Shown here: positions 25,161 to 34,348 of the stretch, piece after piece
How the letters are laid out: each line of letters opens with the position of its first letter
Numbering within the stretch: the first letter of the stretch is position 1
DNA from: an uncultured Muribaculaceae bacterium
Lineage (GTDB): Bacteria > Bacteroidota > Bacteroidia > Bacteroidales > Muribaculaceae
Length of the DNA stretch: 61,048 bases
Reading direction: 5' to 3'
Assembly: GCA_910584495.1 (NCBI GenBank)
Contig: CAJUAR010000005.1
Location: forward strand, 1 to 61,048
Position numbers and translations under genes: made by a program
The notes under the pieces: generated by a model
Databases searched by the model: none
What the model saw: the letters and a program-made list of their open reading frames with translations, nothing else
What the model was told of the DNA's origin: nothing

Positions 25161-26117
25161 TCAGAAAATCATTTTCTCGCCCCAGATGGGAACGTAGGCA
25201 TTGCAGCCTATGAACATTGCCTTGCGGATGGCATCGACATAGGGAATGCGGTAGAAGCCGCTGCCCGGATATTTGACCGGGTGTCCCATTTCGAGCACGT
25301 GCGAAAGAAGTACGCAGTCAGGGTTGAGCTGTTTTGCTGCCTTGCGCAGACGCAGGCCGACGGTGGTGTGGGGAATGAAGATGTCAATGTCCTTTGTCTT
25401 TTCGAGTTCGGTATAGTCGTAGGCATCGCCGGAGTGGAATATCACTTTGTTGCGCGAGGCTCGTCCGCAGTCAATTTGGTAGGTGGTGACAATTTTGGCA
25501 TCCTGGCCGTGGTGGACGCGTTTTGCCATTATCTCTATGTCGCCCACGGGGTTGAGCACGGCGCGGTCGTCGATTTTGAAGCCGTTGTCGATGAAGTTGG
25601 AGTAGACCGGTTTGCCGGCATCGGCCATGGCTTTGTTGAGCTCATTGTTATAGTGGTCGCCGTGAGGGTGTGTGATGCAGAGGAAGTCGAGATATGGTGC
25701 CAGACGGTCGGCATGTTTGTGGCATAAGTCAATGCCGAAGCAGTACTTCGGGGTCTTTACCACATAGCCCATGTTGTAGAGCTGCCACACGGCAATGCTG
25801 CCATAAGGCACTTTCTCGGCCGGAATCTCGCGGAGCAGACGGTTGAGGGCTTCGTTGTAGAAACCCATCACAGTGTTTTTCTCCATCTCGCGTTCGGTGG
25901 CCGAATCGGTACATGCCATGTATTTCCCGAAATTGTCGCAGTGGTCGAAGTGATATTGGAGGTCGGTGAGCAGTTCCATACGGGTATTGTCCATCTGCTT
26001 GCAGCTGGTGTTTTTCCATAGCTGGTTGGTCATGGATTCGACGGAGCGGAGATTTTTTTGAGCAAAACCCATTAGCATGGCGAAGGAGCACAGGAGAGTG
26101 ACTAAAAGTTGTTTCAT
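25161..26117 (-). CDS. Secreted metallo-beta-lactamase-fold hydrolase
   Basis: I chose the ATG at 26117 (318 residues), which gives a clean signal peptide (MKQLLVTLLCSFAMLMGFAQ). The longer frame from 26141 adds eight residues that spoil the leader and overlaps the sigma gene. The metal motif HPHGDH (H150, H152, D154, H155) and the later HSGDAYD are characteristic of the superfamily, here of the UlaG/beta-lactamase_2-like type. The N-terminal 100 residues are an extra helical region. It follows the ECF sigma gene by 10 bp in the same operon, an unusual partner. The substrate is unknown. Confidence 0.8.
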   Translation of the reverse strand: MKQLLVTLLCSFAMLMGFAQKNLRSVESMTNQLWKNTSCKQMDNTRMELLTDLQYHFDHCDNFGKYMACTDSATEREMEKNTVMGFYNEALNRLLREIPAEKVPYGSIAVWQLYNMGYVVKTPKYCFGIDLCHKHADRLAPYLDFLCITHPHGDHYNNELNKAMADAGKPVYSNFIDNGFKIDDRAVLNPVGDIEIMAKRVHHGQDAKIVTTYQIDCGRASRNKVIFHSGDAYDYTELEKTKDIDIFIPHTTVGLRLRKAAKQLNPDCVLLSHVLEMGHPVKYPGSGFYRIPYVDAIRKAMFIGCNAYVPIWGEKMIF

Positions 26118-26127
26118 AGTGTTCAGA

Positions 26128-26703
26128 TTATGATTGGGCAAAATTGATGGCGATTAACAAGCATAGTATAGGCCCCACTGCGCTGCGTATAGCTTTAAGG
26201 GCAAGTTCTATCTGTTTTTCAACAGTGCGCGGCGATATTCCCAGGCGTGCGGCGATTTCTGTTGTCGATAAATGTTCGAAACGGTTCATTTTGAAAATTT
26301 CGCGACGTCGCTCGGGTAGTTTTTTCTCGATTATGTCAGCCACCATGGCATAGAGGTCGTTGAAAAAGAATTCGTTGTTGACAGTTGGCTCGTAGCCCTG
26401 TTCTGTGCCGTCGGCCAGCGGGTGCATGCGGCTGTATCGGATGTAGTTTAGGATTTCATTGCGTGTCAGGACAAACAGATAAGCCACAATCGAAACATTC
26501 TCGTCGATATTGAGCCGATTCATCCACAATTTCATGAACACATTCTGGAGTATGTCCTCGGCTTGCTGGTTGTCGTGGATTAGACGATATGTGTAGGCGC
26601 GGAAGCGAGGGTAGTATTTGCGGAACAGTTGTTCGAAACAAGCCTCGTCGCCGTACTTAAGTCCTATGATAAGGATTCGGTCTGTCTTATCGTCAATAGT
26701 CAT
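26128..26703 (-). CDS. ECF-type RNA polymerase sigma factor
   Basis: This 191-residue sigma-70 family protein has region 2 at about 22-85 (FEQLFRKYYPRFRAY, DILQNVFMKLW) and region 4 at about 125-178 (LSTTEIAARLGISPRTVEKQ as the helix-turn-helix). It belongs to the Bacteroidetes RpoE-like group that pairs with FecR anti-sigma factors and SusC transducers. It is divergent from the FecR gene at 26832, with 128 bp between, rather than directly upstream in the same direction as is common. It probably drives the SusC/SusD operon starting at 26832. A short hydrophobic C-terminus (GPILCLLIAINFA) is slightly unusual. Confidence 0.92.
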   Translation of the reverse strand: MTIDDKTDRILIIGLKYGDEACFEQLFRKYYPRFRAYTYRLIHDNQQAEDILQNVFMKLWMNRLNIDENVSIVAYLFVLTRNEILNYIRYSRMHPLADGTEQGYEPTVNNEFFFNDLYAMVADIIEKKLPERRREIFKMNRFEHLSTTEIAARLGISPRTVEKQIELALKAIRSAVGPILCLLIAINFAQS

Positions 26704-26831
26704 CTCATGAATGAGTACACCGGAATGTGGATTAACACGTAAAATTAGTAATTTTTTTATTTTTTTTGGTTAAGTCTTACGTATGGCGGCGGCAGTTATT
26801 GTACTCCTATTGAAGCACAAGCAAATCAGCA
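26704..26831. other. Divergent intergenic region between sigma and anti-sigma genes
   Basis: This 128-bp AT-rich spacer with a long T-tract must hold promoters for both directions. I see no good match to the housekeeping TTTG/TAnnTTTG consensus on the FecR side and only a one-mismatch -7 (TAATTTTA, minus) on the sigma side. Promoters recognised by the ECF factor itself would fit this. Confidence 0.4.
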
Positions 26832-27833
26832 ATGGACAAAACTGAGTTTGAAAACTATTTCACCGGGAAATGCACGGACGAACAACGTATGGCGGCCGAG
26901 CAATGGATTAATGCAAATATCGAAACAGAAGAATTTGCACGTCTGAGCCGTGAAATGCTTGAGAACATGCCTTTTAGCGATCCATCGGAAACGCGGCGTG
27001 CATATAGGCAGCTCAACAGGCGTATTGCATCTATCTGCGGTGCTTCGATTCTTCCTCGTTGGCGCAAAAGGCTTCGCCAGGCAGCCGGCATTGCGGCTGT
27101 GGCTGCCTTAGGGTTTGGTTGCGCAATCTTCATTACTTTCGACAAGTGGAAGAACGAGCCGGAGCCTCAATTGCTTACCGAGCTGGTGCAGCAATACTGC
27201 CGGCGAGGTGCCAGCCGCAATATTTTGCTGCCCGATTCGACGATAGTGACTCTCTTCGGCGACAGCCGCATAGTCTATGACCGCAACACTTTCGACGACA
27301 TGCGGCAAGTGTGGCTTTTCGGCGATGCATTTTTTGATGTTGCCAAGCAAGGAGGGTCTTCGTTCGATGTAAAGTGTATCAACACCGATGTGCGTGTTTT
27401 CGGTACAAGTTTCGAAGTGCTGTCGCACGATGCGGACGAAAATTTTGAGGTGTCGCTCTATAGCGGCTCTGTGAGGGTCACTCCATGCTATAACGGACAC
27501 AGCGACACCCTGCGTCTGCATCCGGGCGATGTGGTTCGCATCGACAAACAATCAGGAACCATCACGCGCCACACTGTGCCATGGCTGGGCAAAGACAGCA
27601 CCGATGTGGTGTATATTGGCTCGAAGGTGAGCGACATACTATCCCGACTGGAACGTCGCTACAACAAAACCATTGTTCTCCAGGGTCATACTCAGGAGGT
27701 GGCCGATACACGGCTTAACCTAATCTATCATCCCACCGATTCGCTGGAGACGATTTTGTCGGCAATCTGTGAGTTTTCCGATTTGCACATCACCGAGCAA
27801 AACGAAGAAATTATCCTCAGTCAAAAACCATGA
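26832..27833 (+). CDS. FecR-family anti-sigma factor
   Basis: This 333-residue single-pass membrane protein has a cytoplasmic anti-sigma region at about 1-80, one transmembrane helix at about 84-103, a periplasmic FecR domain at about 125-235 (LPDSTIVTLFGDSRIVYD, VFGTSFEV) and a C-terminal DUF4974-like segment at 260-330 that contacts the transducer STN domain. It would hold the divergent ECF sigma factor inactive until the SusC at 28907 binds its glycan. The stop overlaps the next start by 4 nt (ATGA), so it is translationally coupled to the EEP-fold lipoprotein. Confidence 0.92.
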   Translation: MDKTEFENYFTGKCTDEQRMAAEQWINANIETEEFARLSREMLENMPFSDPSETRRAYRQLNRRIASICGASILPRWRKRLRQAAGIAAVAALGFGCAIFITFDKWKNEPEPQLLTELVQQYCRRGASRNILLPDSTIVTLFGDSRIVYDRNTFDDMRQVWLFGDAFFDVAKQGGSSFDVKCINTDVRVFGTSFEVLSHDADENFEVSLYSGSVRVTPCYNGHSDTLRLHPGDVVRIDKQSGTITRHTVPWLGKDSTDVVYIGSKVSDILSRLERRYNKTIVLQGHTQEVADTRLNLIYHPTDSLETILSAICEFSDLHITEQNEEIILSQKP

Positions 27834-28852
27834 GACGCAGACAGCTAAGCATCCTTTCATCAATGGCAGTGGCTGCCATGTTCACGCTTTCGTGCAACGG
27901 AAGCTCCGACGAGCCTGCACCGGTTCCCGCACACGGCGACAAGGATGATTCAGCCGTTGTGAAAGTGCTCTATTGGAATCTGCAGTGCGGCATGTGGGCC
28001 GACCAGGGCAACAACTACGATAACTTTGTTGCATGGGTTAAGGCTCAGAACCCCGATATTTGCGTGTGGAACGAAGCCGAGACAACATTCGACACAGGCG
28101 TTTTCGACTGGAACACGTGTGCAAAAGAGAAATATCTTCCGGAGCACTGGCCCGAGCTCGCCGCTCGCTACGGACATGAATACGTGATGGTGAACGGAGC
28201 CAGCAAAGGGTTGGTGACAACATCGCGTATTCCATTCGAGCGCGAATGTGACATTTACTGCAACCGTCCGAAAGTGGAAATACGCAGCGGTTCGACCATA
28301 TATAAGTTCTCCATCGGCGGCGAGACTGTCCGTTTTGTCACTCTTCATCTGTGGCCCCATCACTATGACCCCTATGTGGCTGTCGGCGAGCGCGAACAGA
28401 GCAAGAAGCAAAACGGCGGCGATTTCTTCCGTCTGGCCGAAATCAGGACCCTGTGCGACACCACCATTAACAAACGGCCCGAAGCAGCGCTTGAGAACTG
28501 GATTATGCTCGGCGATTTCAATGCACGCTCGCCGCTGGACAACGAAGTGTATAAATACAGCCCCGACGCGCCGGCACTCAAGTGCATATCCTATATCCAC
28601 AACAACACGCCGTATATTGATATTGTGCACGAGCGTCACCCAAACGAATTCATCACATCTACCTACGACTGGAATCACCGCATAGACTATGTTTTCTGCA
28701 CACCCCATGTCAATAAACGAGTGGTGAAAGCAGATATAGTCAAAGACTACTATACAAACATACGTCCGCTCGACGAATTTTATCCCGGACAATATGCCCG
28801 CACGCCGTCGGACCACTATCCAATCATTTTCACTCTGGATATTAACAAATAG
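27830..28852 (+). CDS. Endonuclease/exonuclease/phosphatase-fold lipoprotein
   Basis: This 340-residue lipoprotein (LSC, C22, not followed by an acidic run) is probably periplasmic. The EEP fold is clear: WNLQ (N50), WNEAE (E82), TLHLWPHHYD (H173), the catalytic GDFNARSP (D229, N231), RIDYVF (D287) and SDHYP (D328, H329). Such enzymes cleave phosphodiesters or phosphomonoesters in nucleic acids, lipids or inositol phosphates. It sits between the anti-sigma gene and the transducer gene, overlapping the former by 4 nt, so it is part of the signalling/uptake unit. A role in removing phosphate or phosphodiester groups from the imported glycan is plausible but unproven. Confidence 0.85.
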   Translation: MRRRQLSILSSMAVAAMFTLSCNGSSDEPAPVPAHGDKDDSAVVKVLYWNLQCGMWADQGNNYDNFVAWVKAQNPDICVWNEAETTFDTGVFDWNTCAKEKYLPEHWPELAARYGHEYVMVNGASKGLVTTSRIPFERECDIYCNRPKVEIRSGSTIYKFSIGGETVRFVTLHLWPHHYDPYVAVGEREQSKKQNGGDFFRLAEIRTLCDTTINKRPEAALENWIMLGDFNARSPLDNEVYKYSPDAPALKCISYIHNNTPYIDIVHERHPNEFITSTYDWNHRIDYVFCTPHVNKRVVKADIVKDYYTNIRPLDEFYPGQYARTPSDHYPIIFTLDINK

Positions 28853-28906
28853 AAAAGACGTCTCGATACATTATAAACCTTATTGCAAACAACAAAAATC
28901 TATCCC

Positions 28907-31900
28907 ATGCCATCTACACACAGAAGAAACAGACTGTTGCTCTTTGCGTTTCTGATACTGACATCATTGGGACTTGGTGCGCAGAACAAACCGGTGACCA
29001 TCAAGGTTGAAAACACGCCGGTGAGCACTGTCCTTGCACAGATAGTCAAACAGACCGGCTACCTTTTTGTTTACGAGGAAACGGACATAGACACAGCACG
29101 CAAGGTGACACTCGATGTTAAAGATGCACCGACACATCAAGTGCTTCATTCCATTTTCCCCTCGTCGACAACAGTGAAATGGTCGTTCAAAGGGCATAAT
29201 ATCACCCTTACGACAAAGAAACATAAAAAGAACACAAAAACAGAGAAAAAAACAGGCAAACGCACCATCAGCGGTTCGGTGAAGGACGGTAAGGATGGCG
29301 AACCCCTGATCGGTGCCGTTGTCCGTGTTCAGGGAGGAGACCGCAGCGAGGCTGCACTTGTCGATGTCGACGGTAACTTTACCATCAATATCGATGACAG
29401 CGACGGACGGAAGCCCGTGCTTGAAGTTTCTTATGTCGGTTATAAGCCTCGCGAGGTGCCTGTGGGTGGAATGACCTCTATCGATATCGACATGACAGGT
29501 GCCCAGAACACTCTCGACGAGGTGATTGTTGTCGGTTCGGGTACGCAAAAGAAGGTGTCCGTTACCGGTGCAATTTCAACGGTGAGCGGCCTCGACCTGA
29601 AGACTCCGTCGACAACGCTCTCGCGTGCCATCGGAGGCAGAATAGCCGGCGTAATCACAAAGCAGACCAGCGGCGAACCGGGCACAGGCTCGGAGTTTTA
29701 TATCCGCGGCATCTCTACCTTTGGCGGCAAGACAACCCCGCTCATCCTCCTCGATGATGTGGAAATCAATGCTTCGGATCTCGACTTTATTCCGGCCGAG
29801 AACATTGAGAGCTTCACAGTGCTCAAAGATGCTTCGGCGACCGCCATCTATGGTGCGCGTGGTGCAAACGGGGTGATGATTGTCACCACAAAAGGCGGCG
29901 AGTTCAACTCCAAAACAAAAATTAATGTCAATGTCGAGAACACGTTCAATTTCATAAACAAAGTGCCTGAATTTATCGGGGCTGTCGACTTTATGAATTT
30001 CTACAACGACGTTGCCCGCTTTCGCGACCGTGGCCAACAGTATAGCCAGGTGGCAATCGAACGTACGGCCTCGAAGGTGAACCCCTATCTCTATCCCGAC
30101 GTGAACTGGACCAAGGAGATGCTTCGCGACTGGAGCATGCGCCAGCGTGCCAATCTCAATGTGAGCGGTGGCGGCTCAAAGGCAAAATACTATATGTCGC
30201 TGGAATTCACTCATGAAAACGGTTTACAGAAATCGGAAAAAAATTATTCGTGGGACAACAACCAGCAAATCTACAACTATACTTTTCAGAATAATATAAG
30301 CTACAAGCTTACCCCTACCACCAACGTGTCGCTCAACATGAACACACAGATCCGCCAGCTGTCTCACCCCGATTTCGCCACTGAGACAGTGATTGGCTGG
30401 GTGGGAAAGAAGGCCAATCCCGTCGACTTTCCGGTGTACTATCCCAACGGCCCCGACGGCAGCATCCGTTATGCCTCGCGCCGTATCAGCTCCGGCTTTC
30501 TCGACAACCCAAAACAGATGATGAACAGCTCGTTCTACGAAGAAAATTCAAACACTGTGAATGCTGTTCTCAAAATCGATCAGGACCTTTCGTTCATCAC
30601 CAAAGGATTGAAACTAAATGCATGGGTCAACTGGAAAAACTATTCCAAAGACTATGTCCAGAAGAAGATGTACCCCTACATCTACTATATGCCTGTGGAT
30701 GATGCAACCGACCCCACGGCACCGTTCGAACCTATAGTACAGAACCCGGATGCAAATCAGTTTGTGTCCATCGCCGGCAATCATCCTTCGGGCGACCGCA
30801 CGTTCGAACTTCAGGCCAATTTGAACTATGCCCGCCGCTTCGGCAAGCACGATGTCACTGCCATGGCAATGTATCGTATGCGCGAATACCGCTCCTCGCA
30901 TTTCAGCAGTGCCTCGGCATCGGTCTATCCCAAACGCAACCAGGGCATTTCTGGCCGTCTCACCTATAATTACGACTACCGCTATCTATTCGAATTCAAC
31001 TTTGGCTACAACGGCACCGAACGCCTCCATAAGAGCCACCGCTTCGGTTTCTTTCCCGCTGCTTCGATCGGATGGGTGGTGAGCAACGAAAAATTCTGGG
31101 AACCGCTGGGCAAAACCATCACCCACCTCAAGCTGCGCGGCTCCTATGGCCTTGTAGGCTCCGACGACCTGGCAAGTCCAAACGGCACTTACTTTCTATA
31201 CCAGGACCTAATCTACCACGACAATCTTAATTTCTGGAGCTGGTACTCGGGCGATGGCGACAATTCTTATACCGGCGGCGGTCCTCTGTTGCGCTACTAT
31301 GCCCTCACCGACGTTGTGTGGGAAAAAAGCAAGAAGCTTGACATAGGTCTCGATATGACTCTTTGGGGCAAACTCAACCTCACACTTGAATACTTCCGCG
31401 AAGACCGCTACGACATATTCATGGAACGAGAATCGTGGCCATGGTCGCTCGGCTACGGTATGGCAATACCATGGGGTAACATAGGCAAGGCCCTCAACCA
31501 AGGCTTTGAGGCAAGCCTCAATCTTAATCATGCACTCAGCAAGGACCTTTCCTTCTCTTTCCAGGCCAATTTCACCTATGCACAGAACAAATACGTCTAC
31601 AAGGACGAACCGAGCTACCAATATCCCTGGAAGCGTGTCACCGGCGAGCCTCTCGACGGATACCGCATCGAAGGATATATTGCCGAAGGGCTTTTCCGCT
31701 CGCAGGAGGAAATCGACAACAGTCCCGTGCAGCAGGTGGGCACTTCGCCTGTGAAAGTGGGCGACATCAAGTACCGCGACCTGAACGGCGACGGAAAAGT
31801 GAATGCCGACGACAGAACCATGATTTCGAAATATGGCAAGAACCCCCGACTGATGTACGGCTTTGGTGGCACCGTAAACTGGAAGAAATGGGACTTCGGT

Positions 31901-32302
31901 TTCTTCTTCACCGGCACAGGCTGCCGAAAAATCAGCATCGCCGACAAAGTCGACCCGGGCCAGGCTACTAACGGTCAGAATCTGAACGTCTTCAAGTGGG
32001 TCTACAACAACTATTTCGACCCCGACAAAGGCAATTTCGATGCTGCTTACCCTCTGCCGGGCCTGACATCGGTCGACAGCTCGAACAATACCGTCAACTC
32101 AACCTACTGGCTTCGCGATGCATCCTATCTGCGTCTGCGCAATCTCGAATTGGGATGGTCGTTTAAGTATGGCCGTATATATGTCAATGGTGTCGACCTG
32201 TTGTGTTTCAGCAAGTTCAAACTGTGGGACCCCGAACTCGACGGACCGTATAAATATCCTCTCCAGAAATCCGTAAATGTAGGTGTGCAGTTCAATCTCT
32301 AA
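28907..32302 (+). CDS. SusC-family TonB-dependent transducer with STN domain
   Basis: I start this at the ATG at 28907 (1131 residues), which gives a normal signal peptide (LLLFAFLILTSLGLGAQ). A longer frame begins with TTG at 28883 and adds nothing useful. An STN domain spans about 29-103, then a lysine-rich linker, a carboxypeptidase-regulatory-like domain (119-205), a TonB-box-like segment (DEVIVVGSG), plug and barrel. The STN domain is the usual contact for FecR, so this transporter both imports glycan and signals to the sigma factor at 26128. The susD gene follows 18 bp on. Substrate is not evident, though a host glycan is likely from the rest of the locus. Confidence 0.94.
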   Translation: MPSTHRRNRLLLFAFLILTSLGLGAQNKPVTIKVENTPVSTVLAQIVKQTGYLFVYEETDIDTARKVTLDVKDAPTHQVLHSIFPSSTTVKWSFKGHNITLTTKKHKKNTKTEKKTGKRTISGSVKDGKDGEPLIGAVVRVQGGDRSEAALVDVDGNFTINIDDSDGRKPVLEVSYVGYKPREVPVGGMTSIDIDMTGAQNTLDEVIVVGSGTQKKVSVTGAISTVSGLDLKTPSTTLSRAIGGRIAGVITKQTSGEPGTGSEFYIRGISTFGGKTTPLILLDDVEINASDLDFIPAENIESFTVLKDASATAIYGARGANGVMIVTTKGGEFNSKTKINVNVENTFNFINKVPEFIGAVDFMNFYNDVARFRDRGQQYSQVAIERTASKVNPYLYPDVNWTKEMLRDWSMRQRANLNVSGGGSKAKYYMSLEFTHENGLQKSEKNYSWDNNQQIYNYTFQNNISYKLTPTTNVSLNMNTQIRQLSHPDFATETVIGWVGKKANPVDFPVYYPNGPDGSIRYASRRISSGFLDNPKQMMNSSFYEENSNTVNAVLKIDQDLSFITKGLKLNAWVNWKNYSKDYVQKKMYPYIYYMPVDDATDPTAPFEPIVQNPDANQFVSIAGNHPSGDRTFELQANLNYARRFGKHDVTAMAMYRMREYRSSHFSSASASVYPKRNQGISGRLTYNYDYRYLFEFNFGYNGTERLHKSHRFGFFPAASIGWVVSNEKFWEPLGKTITHLKLRGSYGLVGSDDLASPNGTYFLYQDLIYHDNLNFWSWYSGDGDNSYTGGGPLLRYYALTDVVWEKSKKLDIGLDMTLWGKLNLTLEYFREDRYDIFMERESWPWSLGYGMAIPWGNIGKALNQGFEASLNLNHALSKDLSFSFQANFTYAQNKYVYKDEPSYQYPWKRVTGEPLDGYRIEGYIAEGLFRSQEEIDNSPVQQVGTSPVKVGDIKYRDLNGDGKVNADDRTMISKYGKNPRLMYGFGGTVNWKKWDFGFFFTGTGCRKISIADKVDPGQATNGQNLNVFKWVYNNYFDPDKGNFDAAYPLPGLTSVDSSNNTVNSTYWLRDASYLRLRNLELGWSFKYGRIYVNGVDLLCFSKFKLWDPELDGPYKYPLQKSVNVGVQFNL

Positions 32303-32320
32303 TCTTTTACTACGAAATAT

Positions 32321-34330
32321 ATGAAAATCAACAATATAGCAAAGATAGCAGTTTGCGTTCTCGGTCTGTTGGCTTCATCGTGCGACTACCTCGATGTGGT
32401 GCCGGCCGAAAAGGCTTCGGTCGACAACACCATGGACAACTATTCGCAGGCTCTGGGTTTCCTCTATGAGTGCTATCGTGGTGTGACAATTCCCGTGGCC
32501 AACGACTGGGCGCAAGGCATCAACCAGGAAATAGGCCAGCCGCTGCCCGGTATGGCTCTCAGCGATTACAGCATGACCACCGACGAGTGGGTGATGGACG
32601 ACATTCAGCTCAATAACAATGTGCTTGCCCGTGCGCTCTACTCCAACACTTTGTCGGCAAACAACAATTTCAACACTCTTAAAAACTACTCCATCCGACT
32701 GTCGATGGTGTTCCTCTTTTTGGAAAAACTCAACACTTTGGGCGTGCCAAACGGCATTGTGCCCGAAAGTGCAGCAACCGAATGGCGTGCCGAGGCAAAA
32801 TTCCTGATTGCGTTCTACCACTATTGCATGCTGCGACGCTACGGTCCTATTGCAATTGTCGAAAATCGCGTGTCGATGGATGCCCCCATCAGCGAATTTC
32901 CCGGACGTATGCACTATGACTACTGCGTAGACTGGATCTGCAAGCAACTCGACGAAGCTGCCGCCGACCTCCCCGCCGTTCGCAACGGTGCCGAAACAGG
33001 CCGTGCTACATCAACCATCTGCAAGGCCCTCAAAGCGCGTATTCTTCTCTATGCCGCCTCGCCGCTCTTCAACGGCCAGTTCCCATATCCAAACTGGACT
33101 AACAAGGTGGAGACTCCCGGCTACGGCACCGAACTGATCAGCCGCACTTATGACCAAAAGAAATGGGTCCGCGCCAAAGAGGCAAGCGAAGAAGCTCTTG
33201 CACTCGCCCTGGGCGAAGGCGACCGCGAGCTCTACTACGGCAGCTCCTCGAACGAATCGCAGGATATGATTGATAAAACATTCGTTCCTGTCGACGATGT
33301 GACCGACGATTTCAAACGTGCCGTGCTGCGCATGCGCAACGTTATAAGCGCCAAACCTACCGAAGGCAATAAGGAGGGGATCTGGGCTCTGTGGAATATG
33401 GCCTCCAAACCGGGAGATATGCGTTATCGCATTGTCCGCAACCCGGTGCCGAAAAATGCGAGCATGCTGCCTCAGGGTTTTGTCTATGCCTATGGCACTG
33501 TCAGTGCCACGCTGGCAACTGTTCTGCGTTTCGGTACCAAAAACGGCTATCAACCAGCCAACGACCCCTCCTTTCCCCCCGAAAGCGAATGGTACCGTTC
33601 GGCAGGCTACGGCGATACCGACGAAGCTTGTCGCTCGCACATCATCAATCTTAACAAGAACCGCGAGCCTCGTTTCTATGCATGGCTCTCGTTCGACGGA
33701 GGAGAATTCGGAACATTGCTCTTTAACGGCCAACGTCCTGTTTACGTCAATCTGCTTTCGGCTGATGCCCAAGGCTACGACCCGGTTAATGCTCCGCGCG
33801 ACTATTGCGCCACCGGGTGGCCCTCGCAGAAATGGGTCAATCCCAAATCGAACATCACTCTCAACGGCAAGGAGAATTATTTCTATGCACCGCGCTACTA
33901 TATTCGTCTTGCCGAGCTCTATCTCAATCTGGCCGAATGTAATGCCGAGCTGGGCAATATCGACGAAGCTCTGAAATATATCAACATCATCCGGCGCCGT
34001 GCCGGTGCTACCGAACTAACGGCAAGGATGGTGGCCGCCAGCGGCAAGTCGATTGTGGAGTGGGCGCGCGACGAACGCTCCGTGGAACTCTACGACGAAA
34101 TGCACCGCTACTTCGACGTGCGCCGCTGGTGCCAGGGCGAGCTCCTTGGCTACGGCAAGCGCATGGGCCTCAATGCCCACGTGGCAAATCCAACATTTGA
34201 GGAATTCAACAAACCAATGTCTATCAATCTCGGTCACGTATATTCGTGGGGCGACCGTATGTATCTCCATCCGATCGATGCCCAGGAGCTATACTCCAAT
34301 CCACAATTCGTGCAGTCGCCGGGTTATTAA
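32321..34330 (+). CDS. SusD-family glycan-binding lipoprotein
   Basis: This 669-residue lipoprotein (LASSC, C21, then DYLDVVPAEKAS) is the partner of the SusC transducer. It is longer than the mannan SusD (563). Family hallmarks include YARLAELYLNLAE-like YYIRLAELYLNLAEC, YINIIRRRAGATEL and a DERSVELYDEMHRYFDVRRW segment near the C-terminus. It would sit on the outer face of the barrel and bind the glycan before import. The next gene, a DUF1735-type protein, starts 18 bp later. Confidence 0.93.
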   Translation: MKINNIAKIAVCVLGLLASSCDYLDVVPAEKASVDNTMDNYSQALGFLYECYRGVTIPVANDWAQGINQEIGQPLPGMALSDYSMTTDEWVMDDIQLNNNVLARALYSNTLSANNNFNTLKNYSIRLSMVFLFLEKLNTLGVPNGIVPESAATEWRAEAKFLIAFYHYCMLRRYGPIAIVENRVSMDAPISEFPGRMHYDYCVDWICKQLDEAAADLPAVRNGAETGRATSTICKALKARILLYAASPLFNGQFPYPNWTNKVETPGYGTELISRTYDQKKWVRAKEASEEALALALGEGDRELYYGSSSNESQDMIDKTFVPVDDVTDDFKRAVLRMRNVISAKPTEGNKEGIWALWNMASKPGDMRYRIVRNPVPKNASMLPQGFVYAYGTVSATLATVLRFGTKNGYQPANDPSFPPESEWYRSAGYGDTDEACRSHIINLNKNREPRFYAWLSFDGGEFGTLLFNGQRPVYVNLLSADAQGYDPVNAPRDYCATGWPSQKWVNPKSNITLNGKENYFYAPRYYIRLAELYLNLAECNAELGNIDEALKYINIIRRRAGATELTARMVAASGKSIVEWARDERSVELYDEMHRYFDVRRWCQGELLGYGKRMGLNAHVANPTFEEFNKPMSINLGHVYSWGDRMYLHPIDAQELYSNPQFVQSPGY

Positions 34331-34348
34331 TCTCATAAATAGAATAAT

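Noticed and set aside
28883..28906. Upstream start for the SusC transducer
   Set aside because: The codon is TTG and the extra eight residues precede a normal signal peptide that begins at the ATG at 28907.
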